Source of the DNA: G965230065 sp965230065
GTDB taxonomy: Bacteria; Bacteroidota; Bacteroidia; Cytophagales; Cyclobacteriaceae
Direction of reading: 5' to 3'
Assembly: GCA_965230065.1 (NCBI GenBank)
Contig: OZ245942.1
Coordinates: 124,001-188,000, forward strand
Length of the DNA stretch: 64,000 bases
Part shown: positions 17,489 through 25,844 of the stretch, in pieces
How the letters are laid out: every line of letters begins with the position of its first letter
How positions within the stretch are numbered: the stretch's first letter is position 1
Notes under the pieces: generated by a model
Told to the model about the DNA's origin: nothing
The model's input: only the letters and a program-made list of their open reading frames with translations
Databases searched by the model: none
Position numbers and translations under genes: made by a program

Positions 17489-17950
17489 ATGAGCCTAATA
17501 ATTTACGAAATAGACCAAACTACTAAACTTTCCTTACCTCTTTTTGCTTGCCCTGTACAAGCTGGTTTTCCAAGCCCGGCAGATGATTTTGTTGAAATAG
17601 AGCTAGATTTAAATGAATTTCTAATAAAAAATCCCAGCTCAACTTTTTACGCCAAAGTACAAGGTGAATCAATGAAAGGAACTCGCATTTATAGCGGTGA
17701 TATTCTTATAGTTGACAGAAGTATAGAGCCTGCTCATGGTGATATTGCTGTATGTGTTGTTGATGGTGAGTTTACAGCCAAGTTCATTGAGAAAAGAAAC
17801 AACGGTGTTTATTTGGTTCCGGCCAATGATGAATTTCCGGCTATGAGAGTATCAGAAAACACATCATTTCAAGTATGGGGCATCGTTACCCATGTGATAC
17901 ATAACCCCCGAAAATTTACCGCACGTGTTTTCACTGATAGACTGCAATAA
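17489..17950 (+). CDS. umuD: UmuD-like autoprotease subunit of error-prone polymerase
   Basis: I choose ATG 17489 (153 residues); an upstream TTG at 17429 lies inside the operator. The sequence CPVQAGFPSPADDF holds the Ala-Gly self-cleavage site. GESMKGTRI has the nucleophilic Ser, and the Lys in FTAKFIEK is the catalytic base. There is no N-terminal DNA-binding domain, so this is UmuD and not LexA. RecA-stimulated cleavage would give the active UmuD' that pairs with UmuC. It overlaps umuC by 26 bp, indicating coupled translation. Confidence 0.93.
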   Translation: MSLIIYEIDQTTKLSLPLFACPVQAGFPSPADDFVEIELDLNEFLIKNPSSTFYAKVQGESMKGTRIYSGDILIVDRSIEPAHGDIAVCVVDGEFTAKFIEKRNNGVYLVPANDEFPAMRVSENTSFQVWGIVTHVIHNPRKFTARVFTDRLQ

Positions 17951-19181
17951 CTTTTATGTATCCTGTGAAAGGGTATTTAACCCAAAGTTGAACGGGTTAC
18001 CAGTTGTTGTTTTGTCTAATAATGATGGTTGCGTTGTAGCCAGGTCTGCCGAAGCAAAATCTTTAGGCATTAAAATGGGTGTACCTGCATTTTATATTAA
18101 AGAAATCATCAAAAGGGAAAACGTTAAGGTTTATTCCAGCAACTATACTTTGTACGGTGATATGTCAAACCGGGTAATGAATACCATTACCAGCATTGTA
18201 CCTGACATCGAGTATTACAGTATTGACGAATGTTTTTTAGGATTGCAAGGTTACCCAGACCTTACAAACTTAGCACAACGGATAAGAACCACTGTAAAGC
18301 GAAATACGGGCATTCCTGTTTCTATCGGTATATCCAACACAAAAACATTAGCAAAAATAGCCAATAAGATTGCCAAAGCTTCACTAACCCATCAAGGGGT
18401 ATACCTTCTGTACGGGCATAAGCTTTTAGAAGAAGTTTTACGGTGCGTTGATATTCAGGACATTTGGGGCATTGGTTCAAGATATGCCCAATTGTTAAAC
18501 GAATTTGGTGTAAGAACAGCTTTAGACTTTCGGGATGCTCCCGAACATTGGATTAAAAGTACAATGACCGTAGTAGGGCAGCGCATCTGGTACGAGTTGC
18601 ACGGTGCAAGCTGCCTAAAGCTCGAGCAAGTTATTCCACCAAAAAAGGGAATATGTGCATCTAGGTCATTTCCCAAAAATGTAACTGATTATGAAGTAAT
18701 CAAAGAAGCAGTTGCGAGCCATGCAGCCAGGTGTGCTGAAAAGCTCCGAAAGCAAAAAAGCGAAGCAAATATGCTATCTGTTTTTATCCGTTCGAATAGC
18801 TTCAAAAGGGATGAAGAACAATATAATGCTTCCCGCTCTGTTCGTTTGGCCTATGCCAGTAATAGTAGTAGTGATATTATTCACTATGCTTTGATAGCTT
18901 TGAAAAAGGTTTATAAAGATGGGTATAATTATAAAAAATGTGGTGTATTTGTTTCTGGAATTACACCTGAAAATGCCCATCAACATACAGTCTTTTCATC
19001 TGAAAACAGAGAGGTAAAAAAGACTATCGCCAAAATCATGGATGAAGTAAATAAAAAAATGGGCAAGAATACACTTAAATTAGCTGTCATGGGAACACAA
19101 AAACAGGGCAATACCTACCGGGGAAAACTATCACCTCGATATACTACGCAATGGAAAGATATAATTGTAGTAAGGTGTTGA
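17925..19181 (+). CDS. umuC: UmuC-like Y-family DNA polymerase
   Basis: The 418-residue protein begins MFSLIDCNNFYVSCERVFNP, the usual Y-family start with the first metal-binding Asp. It has VVLSNNDGCVVARS, and YYSIDECFLG with the catalytic Asp-Glu pair. GIPVSIGISNTKTLAKIANKIAK follows (here split as GIPVSIGISNTKTLAK and IANKIAK). The C-terminal little-finger region is present and the length is normal. With UmuD' it forms the lesion-bypass polymerase. On this element it would raise mutation or damage tolerance in the host. Confidence 0.95.
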   Translation: MFSLIDCNNFYVSCERVFNPKLNGLPVVVLSNNDGCVVARSAEAKSLGIKMGVPAFYIKEIIKRENVKVYSSNYTLYGDMSNRVMNTITSIVPDIEYYSIDECFLGLQGYPDLTNLAQRIRTTVKRNTGIPVSIGISNTKTLAKIANKIAKASLTHQGVYLLYGHKLLEEVLRCVDIQDIWGIGSRYAQLLNEFGVRTALDFRDAPEHWIKSTMTVVGQRIWYELHGASCLKLEQVIPPKKGICASRSFPKNVTDYEVIKEAVASHAARCAEKLRKQKSEANMLSVFIRSNSFKRDEEQYNASRSVRLAYASNSSSDIIHYALIALKKVYKDGYNYKKCGVFVSGITPENAHQHTVFSSENREVKKTIAKIMDEVNKKMGKNTLKLAVMGTQKQGNTYRGKLSPRYTTQWKDIIVVRC

Positions 19182-19202
19182 ATATGCCCCTGAAACTGTA
19201 AA

Positions 19203-20684
19203 CTAATTTTCCTTCATACATAAATTTTTCAATTCCTGTAATCTGTTCAGGTAGGGCAAAAAGGTTTGTTTTCCGTTGTTCGCCTTCACTGTATTGATAT
19301 GGCTGTGAATGAATTTTGAAACGTCTGTAACTGTGGTGTATTCATTTAGCTTTATGGGTACATCTGGCAGGGTTGCCCCGGCAAAGAATGTTTCCAGTCC
19401 GTTAATAGTTACCGTCCAGCTTTCAGGCTTTTCAGCACGTGCTTTTTTGGGTTCAGAAATACGGGTTTGAATATTAGGTTTTGTTAGGTTCTGGCTTCCC
19501 TGCTCATTTTCTACTTCTTCAGATTTATGCCTGTTTTCAGTTTCAGGTTTTATTTGGCTTTGAATCTGAGGTTTTCTGAGGTTTTTGGCTTTTTCAATGT
19601 TGAGTTTTGCTAAGTTGTTTCCTTTTTGAATTTCAGGTTTTTTCAGGTTCTCATTTGATGATTGCTTACACGTTGACCTACTTTGACCTACCGAATTTGA
19701 GTACTCTTTATAATCCTGTTTTACAAGATAGTCGGCAATATCCAAGCCTTTGGCCTTATCGGTTGCGCTGGCATTCTTTTCCAGTAAACAGGAAGTAATA
19801 AAACGTGTACTGGGTATCTGTTGGGTAAGCTCTTTTGCTTTGGTGTTCCATTTTTCAAAGGCGTTGAGGTCGGGGAAAAGATAAACATCCCTGCCTTTCA
19901 GGGCTTGGCATTTTTCGGCATTCAGGTTTGACAAACTGCCAACGGCCAACCAAATGAATTTTGGTAAATACACGTTGGCAATTATCGCTGTTTTCTCACT
20001 TTCCACAAGTGCAACGGGCTTATTGTTACCCTTCAAAAGGTGTTCGCCAAATAAGCATTGTTTAAGGCTAAAATTGGGCATTTGTAGGGCTTTGTGTACC
20101 CATGTGATATGGTTGAAAGGTTCTTTTACCCTTTTGCCAGTGGTGGGGTTGTATAGCATTATTTTACCGCTCCGTACCCTTCCTTTTGTATCTATCTGCC
20201 AAAACACGGTTGCGCCTTCCCAATGCTTTGACGTACCGATATTGTAACGGCTAATTAGTTCGGTGGTGGTTTCATTTCCGAACTGTGAGGTAAGCCAATG
20301 TACAAAATTGTTTTGGCCGTACCCTTTCCGGCTTTCTTTGAATTTCTCAACCGGGATAAATGAAATTGGCTTGGGTACTGGCTTACTTTTCTTCTTTGGG
20401 GTTACTGGCTTGTGGCTGTTCGGGATTTCCGAACAGTTGCCGTTTCCACGGTGGCCGTTGCCCCGGTGGCCGTGTTCCTGTTCCCAAACCATTTTTGCGT
20501 AATCGTCATTATAAGGGTTCAGGTGATAGGCACAATTTATTTCACGGTCGCAACGCCCGTACTGTTCCGGCAAGTGTTCCCCGGCGTGGGTATCTACATA
20601 CCGGACAAACCTCTTTTGACCACATGCCGGGCAAGGGTGTTTTTTGCTTCCGGGGTCAAGTAGGTATCTGTGTTCTGTACTCAT
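19203..20684 (-). CDS. zinc-finger/Toprim-type protein (DUF6371-like), probable primase-related
   Basis: The 493-residue protein starts with a zinc-binding region (CPACGQKRFVRYVD, then GRCDREINCAYHL), as in primase-type N termini. A central part has VALVESEKTAIIAN (about 225-240) and GRDVYLFPDLNAFEKW, a Toprim-like pattern with Glu and Asp. The C-terminal third is low-complexity and rich in KPEIQ-type repeats, with a final helical segment. It is transcribed after the ATPase gene at 20743-21828, which fits a replication or mobilisation module of the element. Confidence 0.75.
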   Translation of the reverse strand: MSTEHRYLLDPGSKKHPCPACGQKRFVRYVDTHAGEHLPEQYGRCDREINCAYHLNPYNDDYAKMVWEQEHGHRGNGHRGNGNCSEIPNSHKPVTPKKKSKPVPKPISFIPVEKFKESRKGYGQNNFVHWLTSQFGNETTTELISRYNIGTSKHWEGATVFWQIDTKGRVRSGKIMLYNPTTGKRVKEPFNHITWVHKALQMPNFSLKQCLFGEHLLKGNNKPVALVESEKTAIIANVYLPKFIWLAVGSLSNLNAEKCQALKGRDVYLFPDLNAFEKWNTKAKELTQQIPSTRFITSCLLEKNASATDKAKGLDIADYLVKQDYKEYSNSVGQSRSTCKQSSNENLKKPEIQKGNNLAKLNIEKAKNLRKPQIQSQIKPETENRHKSEEVENEQGSQNLTKPNIQTRISEPKKARAEKPESWTVTINGLETFFAGATLPDVPIKLNEYTTVTDVSKFIHSHINTVKANNGKQTFLPYLNRLQELKNLCMKEN

Positions 20685-20700
20685 TCCTTTGCTGTTTAGT

Positions 20701-20732
20701 GTTCACGGTGTTCACCCCTGAACACCGTGAAC
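20701..20732. repeat. perfect 14-bp inverted repeat between ATPase and Toprim genes
   Basis: GTTCACGGTGTTCA (20701-20714) and TGAACACCGTGAAC (20719-20732) are perfect inverted repeats with a CCCC loop, and a third ACCGTGAAC half follows at 20733-20741. It fills almost the whole 58-bp gap between the two genes. It may be a protein-binding site, replication start or attenuator. Confidence 0.7.
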
Positions 20733-20742
20733 ACCGTGAACG

Positions 20743-21828
20743 CTACATCTTTAAATACTTGTTTACTGCTCCAAGTGAAATGCTTAATTCCTTTGAAATA
20801 CTCCTTTGCGAATGTCCTTTTTCGCTTAATTCCTTAGCTTGTTCAATAAGGCTTTCACGGTCTTTTTCTGTAATCTGCTTTAAGTGTTCCCGTTCTGCTC
20901 CAAAGTCTAAAAATTCAAATGCAAGGAAGTTGTACGGCTTATCTATTTGGCAAACAATAACGTTTTCAGTATCGTAAATCATTGCTGTATTACGGGCTTT
21001 TATCTGCTTTATGTATCGTACGCTTTTATCAGTATTGCTTTGCCCTATTGCGAAACAACTATCAATAAAGTTGAATATCATTTTACTGCCTTGTAAGTCA
21101 TTCTGCGAAATTGGACGGCTCAAATCACGTTTTGGTGTGTGAGCAAGTGTTAATATTGAAAGGTTGTATTTGCTCTTTAAGGCTTTCAAATGCTGAATTA
21201 AGGGCAAGGCGTTTTTTGACTGCTCCATTTCAGTTTTGAGGTATGTAATATTGTCAATGATTAAAACCTTAGCCCCTGTTTCAATTATACTTTGCTCAAT
21301 AGATTGATTAAGGTACTTTTCAAAATCGCTTTCCTTTGGTATTTCGGTATCAGGGTTTATTTCAATCCTTTTGAAATTGTCATCAAATGAATAATGATTT
21401 TCAAATACCTTTTGCGTTTGGCTCTTAACAGAATATCTTACTTCAAATTGTTTGGCTGAAAGTTCAAAATCAAAGTATAAAACGGGCTGTTTCTTTGCTT
21501 CCAATTTAAAGCCCTGTATTTGTTCGCCCCTGCTTATGCTGTCTGCTATCTGTACGGCTAAAATTGACTTTCCTAAATTGCTATCTGCAAACAGTACACA
21601 TATTTCGTTTTCGTGCCAAAACTCACCAAATAGCATTTCGGGTACAGGGGTGTTCTTAGCTTCATTCAACCATTCGTTAGCAGTCTTTACTTTGAAAAGT
21701 CCTTTAGATTCCTTCGCTTTGGCTGCCTCTGCTTCAAGTTCTTTCAAATGATTGGTAAAGGTTTCCGGCTTATTCAAATCATTGCCCTGCTCAAAGATAG
21801 AATCGTCAAATTGGGGATTTAACTCCAT
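20743..21828 (-). CDS. RepA/RecA-type AAA ATPase with C-terminal HTH
   Basis: The 361-residue protein has a Walker A variant FADSNLGKSILAVQIA (about 93-108), a Walker B strand VLIIDNITYL (about 195-204) and a LTLAHTPKRD sensor, typical of hexameric RepA-like helicases of mobile elements. The last 40 residues (EKGHSQRSISKELSISLGAV) read as a helix-turn-helix. It overlaps the small gene before it by 10 bp. Together with the Toprim-type protein it probably supports replication of the excised circle. Confidence 0.82.
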   Translation of the reverse strand: MELNPQFDDSIFEQGNDLNKPETFTNHLKELEAEAAKAKESKGLFKVKTANEWLNEAKNTPVPEMLFGEFWHENEICVLFADSNLGKSILAVQIADSISRGEQIQGFKLEAKKQPVLYFDFELSAKQFEVRYSVKSQTQKVFENHYSFDDNFKRIEINPDTEIPKESDFEKYLNQSIEQSIIETGAKVLIIDNITYLKTEMEQSKNALPLIQHLKALKSKYNLSILTLAHTPKRDLSRPISQNDLQGSKMIFNFIDSCFAIGQSNTDKSVRYIKQIKARNTAMIYDTENVIVCQIDKPYNFLAFEFLDFGAEREHLKQITEKDRESLIEQAKELSEKGHSQRSISKELSISLGAVNKYLKM

Positions 21829-22115
21829 AACTTTAACTGGTTTTGAGGTGGGAAGAATTGGGGGTTTGTAGAAAGGTATCCGGCTTTGTGGCGGGTAATT
21901 TCACACCTGCCAGTTTTCACTACCCGGATTACCCCTTTCTTTCGGAACGTCCTGCAATATCTGCAAATGTTGGCTCGATAAATTCCCGTTTCTTCTGCTA
22001 CCATCTGCATTGTTTTCGGGGCTTTGAAAAAGGCTACAAAGACCGCTTTCAGTTGGGTTGCCCTTTTTGTATCTTTGGCAGAACCTTTATGCAGGGGGGT
22101 GTTCGTGCTAAACAT
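21819..22115 (-). CDS. small winged-helix-like protein
   Basis: The 98-residue basic protein contains KTMQMVAEETGIYRANICRY followed by CRTFRKKGVIRVVKTGRCEITRHKAGYLST. The pattern is a helix-turn-helix followed by a wing. It overlaps its neighbours on both sides (8 bp with the excisionase-like gene, 10 bp with the ATPase gene), so the three form one translationally coupled unit. Role unknown; a copy-number or excision regulator would fit. Confidence 0.72.
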   Translation of the reverse strand: MFSTNTPLHKGSAKDTKRATQLKAVFVAFFKAPKTMQMVAEETGIYRANICRYCRTFRKKGVIRVVKTGRCEITRHKAGYLSTNPQFFPPQNQLKLWS

Positions 22116-22467
22116 GATTGCCCCCTTTCTTTTTCAAATAACTTTCTGCTTCACCTGTAATTTCGGCGTTTGTTTTTCGTCTACTTTTTTTTAAGTATTC
22201 AATTAAATCGCTCTTTAAGAAATAAATTCGCTTACTTCCCGGGGGTTTTATGGAAGGTAATTGTCCCCTGCTGTTTTTGGTGTAAATGGTCGGTTCGGCC
22301 AAATCCAAGAAAATTGCTGTTTCTGGAACCGTTAAAAGTTGGTCAGATTGTTCTGTGGATGATGATTTTTGGTTTATAACTGCATTGAGAATGTTTGCAG
22401 TTACACGTTCCGAAATATCACTTATCAGTTTTTCGGGGTCAATTGGGCTTAATACTACGTTGTGCAT
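22108..22467 (-). CDS. excisionase-like helix-turn-helix protein
   Basis: The 119-residue product has the MerR-like excisionase fold of this phylum: LLTVPETAIFLDLAEPTIYT, then KNSRGQLPSIKPPGSKRIYFLKSDLIEYL (about 55-95), here quoted in part. The N-terminal 45 residues are a helical extension. Such proteins bend DNA at the element ends to favour excision. It is the first gene of the three-gene unit running into the ATPase. Confidence 0.85.
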   Translation of the reverse strand: MHNVVLSPIDPEKLISDISERVTANILNAVINQKSSSTEQSDQLLTVPETAIFLDLAEPTIYTKNSRGQLPSIKPPGSKRIYFLKSDLIEYLKKSRRKTNAEITGEAESYLKKKGGNHV

Positions 22468-22550
22468 AATCTTTAAATTTTAAGTTATGCACCAAAATTC
22501 ATGGGGCGTTTTTCAGGGCGCAACGGGGCATTTTCTTATTTTCGCCCTAA

Positions 22551-23894
22551 TTATAGCTGTTTCTTTTGTAAGTATTCTTCAACTAATTTAGGGGCTTCTG
22601 AAAGGTCTATTACTGCATTTCGCCAATCTTCACCCCCAATTTCAATTAGATTTTTTTTAACATTTATGTCAAAACTGATAACTTCATTAAATACTTTATA
22701 AAACCTATTTCCCTTTCCTGCTCCTATTCGTTTACTTCCTATTCGCTCCAATTCCTTTTTGTTCCCAATTGGTAAACTTTCACCTTTTGCATTACATTCA
22801 AACAGGTAAGCTAATACATGATGCTTTGCTTGGTATTTTTTAGGGGGTGTTTGGGTATTTATATTTTGTGGAGGTAATGCCTTTATTATGGGGGTAATTT
22901 CATCAATAAATTTCTTTTCATCTTTGAACCACTCCTTTAGAACCTGCCTATACCGTTTTTCTTCATCCCTTGATTTATTAATATACCCCAGCTTTAATTT
23001 CAATTTCCTTTCACTTACTATTAATTCAAGTTTGGTTTTTTGGGGGTCGGTCAATAATCCTTTTTCGTGCAGTGTAAGCCCGTTTACTTGTATCAATAAT
23101 TCATTGGTAAGGTTTATCAAAGTATCAATTAAACTACTTTTGGTGTGCATTTTAGCTTTTGCAATCCCTGTATATTTATTCGTTTCAGGCTTGCCGTTGA
23201 GTATTGGCAACTGTTTTTCAAAGTGTGGTTTCAACTTTGAAAAGTAACCCAATTCAAAAGGGAATATTTTTAGCCATTTTTCATAAGTGCTTACCAGAAT
23301 ATTCAAATCAGTTTTTGGGCTTTTCTCAGGGTCAAAAAGCAAATTCAGGTATTCAAGGATTTTGGATTTCTTTTCATCCGGTACATCTATATTGTTTTTA
23401 ATCAAGTGAATAATAAACCTGAAATAGTCATCCAAAAAAAGGGGGTTACCGCAATCCGCTGGCATTTGGCCGAAACTTTCTATTACCCAATCAATGTAAT
23501 CTGTAATATCCTTATACCAACTTTCCAAAGCACAACTATTGATGATATGCTGCTTTGTGTAAATAATTTTCCTTGCCGCCATTTCGGGAACGTTGGTAAA
23601 GTCATTCCGGTTAAATCGTGGGTACTTAGTCAAATTGGAATGTTTTGGGCAACAGAATGGGAAGCCTTTATTCGGTTCTTTTCCAGAAAACTTATCATTT
23701 AAGATAGTGGTTAACTCTTTGAGTTCCTTTTGGCAGTTTTCACATTTTCTATAATTATGTTCCCCCGGAATGGGTTCTACCTCAAACGGTAATTCATACA
23801 CTCCGTTTAACTCTACCTCTTTCATTATCTCTCTGCCACAAAAACTAATGGGGGTAATATTCTTTACAATTAAATCAATTTTCCTTTCTATCAT
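22551..23894 (-). CDS. large element protein with zinc ribbon, unknown function
   Basis: The 447-residue protein has an N-terminal CENCQKEL ... FCCPKH pair of Cys clusters (about 53-85), a likely zinc ribbon. A long helical middle part follows, and a charged region (LKLGYINKSRDEEKRYRQVLKEWF) leads to a C-terminal domain ending in KLVEEYLQKKQL. It lies 6 bp after the integrase stop and reads the same way, so it is probably cotranscribed with it. I do not recognise the family. Confidence 0.7.
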   Translation of the reverse strand: MIERKIDLIVKNITPISFCGREIMKEVELNGVYELPFEVEPIPGEHNYRKCENCQKELKELTTILNDKFSGKEPNKGFPFCCPKHSNLTKYPRFNRNDFTNVPEMAARKIIYTKQHIINSCALESWYKDITDYIDWVIESFGQMPADCGNPLFLDDYFRFIIHLIKNNIDVPDEKKSKILEYLNLLFDPEKSPKTDLNILVSTYEKWLKIFPFELGYFSKLKPHFEKQLPILNGKPETNKYTGIAKAKMHTKSSLIDTLINLTNELLIQVNGLTLHEKGLLTDPQKTKLELIVSERKLKLKLGYINKSRDEEKRYRQVLKEWFKDEKKFIDEITPIIKALPPQNINTQTPPKKYQAKHHVLAYLFECNAKGESLPIGNKKELERIGSKRIGAGKGNRFYKVFNEVISFDINVKKNLIEIGGEDWRNAVIDLSEAPKLVEEYLQKKQL

Positions 23895-23900
23895 TCTTTT

Positions 23901-25157
23901 TTAATCAAAATCCATCAATGAGTTAGCAAACTCCTTTTTTGTTTCATTGTCAAATCCGGCAAAGTACCCCTGTGTGGTTTGTAAGCTGCCATGCCCTAAA
24001 CTTTCCTGAATGAATTCCATAGTAGCACCGTTGCGTACGGCATTGGTGGCGAAACTATGCCTTGCCCAATAGGTAGAAATATTTTCCGGTAAGCCGTTGG
24101 CCTTGCATAGTTTTTTCATGTGCTGGTTAATGTACCGGGTAAAGTTCTTTATTTTGGCCTGTTGCTGTTGGGCTGTCAATCCATCGGTAAGAATGTCAAA
24201 TACCAAGCTATCCGGGGTTTTATCTTCATTCCCGTACTTTTCAATTACATTGTTTGAAAATTCATTTAGGTAAGCTGTAACGGGCTTTAAGTTTCCCTTT
24301 GAGGTTAGCCGGGTCTTTGCCCTGTAAAACTTTATTTGGCCGTCCTGAATGTCTTTGTAGCGTAGCAAGGCAACATCTTTTATGTTCATGCCATTGCATG
24401 CATAGGAAAAAAACCAAAAAGCCTTTGCCCTTTCCTGTTCAGGGGTTTCTGGCTTGGCATGGAACAATATTTTTAACTGCTCTTTTGAAAGTGCTTTCTT
24501 TACGTTCTTGGTGGCCGGGGTTTGGTACTTTCTTTTACCAAATGGGTAATAATCCCTTTCAATTTCCTTTTCATCTATTGCCCGGTTAAATAGTGTTCTC
24601 AATACCCGTAGGTACATACTTACCGTTGTTAGGCTACGGCCTTTTACATCGGTCATGTACTGCTCGTAACCCTGCAACCACTCCGGGGTAATATCATAGA
24701 AAGTTAGTTTTTCAAACTTCCGCCTTTTTCTTCTTTCAGAAAATTCAATGATAGATTTTCGGCTAAGGGTGTAAGTACTGGCCGTGCCTACCTGTTTGTG
24801 TTGTTCCAGTTCCAGAATAGCTTGCCCGTAATGGTAATTTACGCTGATACCTTCCCCTGCTTTCCGGTACAACTGCCTTTCAAATTTTTCAAAAGTGAAG
24901 GGGGTGAGGTTTTTGGCTACACCTTTGGCCTTTGCCTCAACGGCCTGTAACTTATCTCTGGTTTCCTTGTGTTCGGCACGGGGTTTTGTGGTGTTCCAAA
25001 TACTGTTAAATTCCTTTTCTGAAAACTCAAATACGGTGGGATAAAATTTTTGCTTACGTGGGTTGGTGGTGTATACCCTAAGCTTGACGGGGTACTTACC
25101 ATTTGCTTTTGCTCTCCGGGTATCCAAGTACACGGAAATAAAATATTCCTTATTCAT
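23901..25157 (-). CDS. tyrosine-type integrase of the element
   Basis: The 418-residue protein has an N-terminal arm-binding domain (MNKEYFISVYLDTRRAKANG onward), a SAM-like core-binding domain (about 110-205) and a catalytic domain. The first Arg of the tetrad lies in the CNGMNIKDVALLRYKDI area, the box II motif is YWARHSFATNAVRNG (HxxR), and the nucleophile is Tyr in LQTTQGYFAGFD. Its gene starts 182 bp from the right attachment repeat. It should recombine the tRNA-Pro core. Confidence 0.93.
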   Translation of the reverse strand: MNKEYFISVYLDTRRAKANGKYPVKLRVYTTNPRKQKFYPTVFEFSEKEFNSIWNTTKPRAEHKETRDKLQAVEAKAKGVAKNLTPFTFEKFERQLYRKAGEGISVNYHYGQAILELEQHKQVGTASTYTLSRKSIIEFSERRKRRKFEKLTFYDITPEWLQGYEQYMTDVKGRSLTTVSMYLRVLRTLFNRAIDEKEIERDYYPFGKRKYQTPATKNVKKALSKEQLKILFHAKPETPEQERAKAFWFFSYACNGMNIKDVALLRYKDIQDGQIKFYRAKTRLTSKGNLKPVTAYLNEFSNNVIEKYGNEDKTPDSLVFDILTDGLTAQQQQAKIKNFTRYINQHMKKLCKANGLPENISTYWARHSFATNAVRNGATMEFIQESLGHGSLQTTQGYFAGFDNETKKEFANSLMDFD

Positions 25158-25189
25158 TGTGTCCTTTATGCTTTGTTTACAAATATATC

Positions 25190-25211
25190 GATTTGCATAC
25201 GATTTGCATAC
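25190..25211 (+). repeat. tandem arm-type repeat, right
   Basis: Two GATTTGCATAC units of 11 bp in direct tandem. The inner 20 bp are identical to 16439-16458 and in the same orientation. It lies 128 bp inside the right attachment repeat and upstream of the integrase start. Confidence 0.6.
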
Positions 25212-25338
25212 GAAACATCTAAATAAAGCAAAATAAACGAATAATAAATAATAGTGAAAAACTGGTAAAAACGGCCTTAATGGCTATATTTACAAAGAAA
25301 TCAGTAAAAAACAGGTAGTAAAATAAGGGTATTATTTA

Positions 25339-25395
25339 TGCTTTGGGAGCAGGGGGTCGCAGGTTCGAATCCTGCCGCCCCGACTTGATTATCAG
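25339..25395 (+). repeat. right attachment repeat (attR core)
   Basis: A 57-bp exact copy of 16347-16403, holding the 3' part of tRNA-Pro from the anticodon stem onward. It is not a complete tRNA because the D arm is missing. Confidence 0.93.
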
Positions 25396-25430
25396 CCACT
25401 TACGAGAAAAAAGTAAGTGGCTTTTTTTTT
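25395..25430 (+). terminator. hairpin directly after attR
   Basis: GCCACTTAC (25395-25403) and GTAAGTGGC (25413-25421) form a perfect 9-bp stem followed by nine Ts. It mirrors the hairpin after the left repeat in place and form but not in sequence. Confidence 0.85.
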
Positions 25431-25452
25431 AAGTATACACAAAAGTATACAC
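25431..25452 (+). repeat. tandem AAGTATACAC repeat outside attR
   Basis: AAGTATACAC occurs at 25431-25440 and again at 25443-25452. It occupies the position that the arm-type repeat has at the left end of the element, right after a hairpin and T run, but with a different sequence. It may be the arm site of an older element. Confidence 0.45.
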
Positions 25453-25514
25453 ATTTTACACTTGAAACATCCTCCTATTTTTCTGATTCGGGTAATACCA
25501 ACCGGTGTACTTCT

Positions 25515-25700
25515 TCAACTTTTGTTAAGAGTTTTCATTGCTTCTGATAGATAACTATCTTTCCTATCACTGATCATTCTTGAAAACTCTATTCTTTTTT
25601 GTTTCTCAAAGAAATCAGGGTTTTCTTCTGAAAAAGTATTGAATTCGTCTTCAAGTGCTTGTTGTGCTTTTTGATAAAAAAATAGTATACATACTGTCAT
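25515..25700 (-). CDS. short helical protein or gene fragment
   Basis: This 61-residue frame (ALEDEFNTFSEENPDFFEKQ, then SRMISDRKDSYLSEAMKTLN) has plausible coding composition but no clear start context or family. It lies in the decayed zone outside attR, between the tandem repeat and the restriction-enzyme remnant. It is probably a fragment. Confidence 0.3.
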   Translation of the reverse strand: MTVCILFFYQKAQQALEDEFNTFSEENPDFFEKQKRIEFSRMISDRKDSYLSEAMKTLNKS

Positions 25701-25844
25701 AGTCTTCCATTATACTCAAAGTGTTTTATAGAGAAATTAAGTAAACAAAGTAAAAGAAGTGAAAAGATACAAAAACACTATATTTTATAACCTAAGTATC
25801 TACAACAATCACAAAGAATTGATTATTATTGGGAAATTACCATC

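Larger units (their letters stand above)
16347..25395. mobile_element. 9.0-kb integrative element in tRNA-Pro carrying umuDC
   Basis: A 57-bp identical direct repeat (16347-16403 and 25339-25395) bounds the element, so one unit is 8,992 bp. It holds an integrase next to the right end, an excisionase-like HTH protein, a small HTH protein, an ATPase and a Toprim-type protein that look like a replication module, two unknown genes, and umuD/umuC as cargo. No relaxase or transfer genes are visible, so if it moves between cells it must be mobilised by another element or a phage. All its large genes are intact, which points to recent arrival. Confidence 0.9.
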
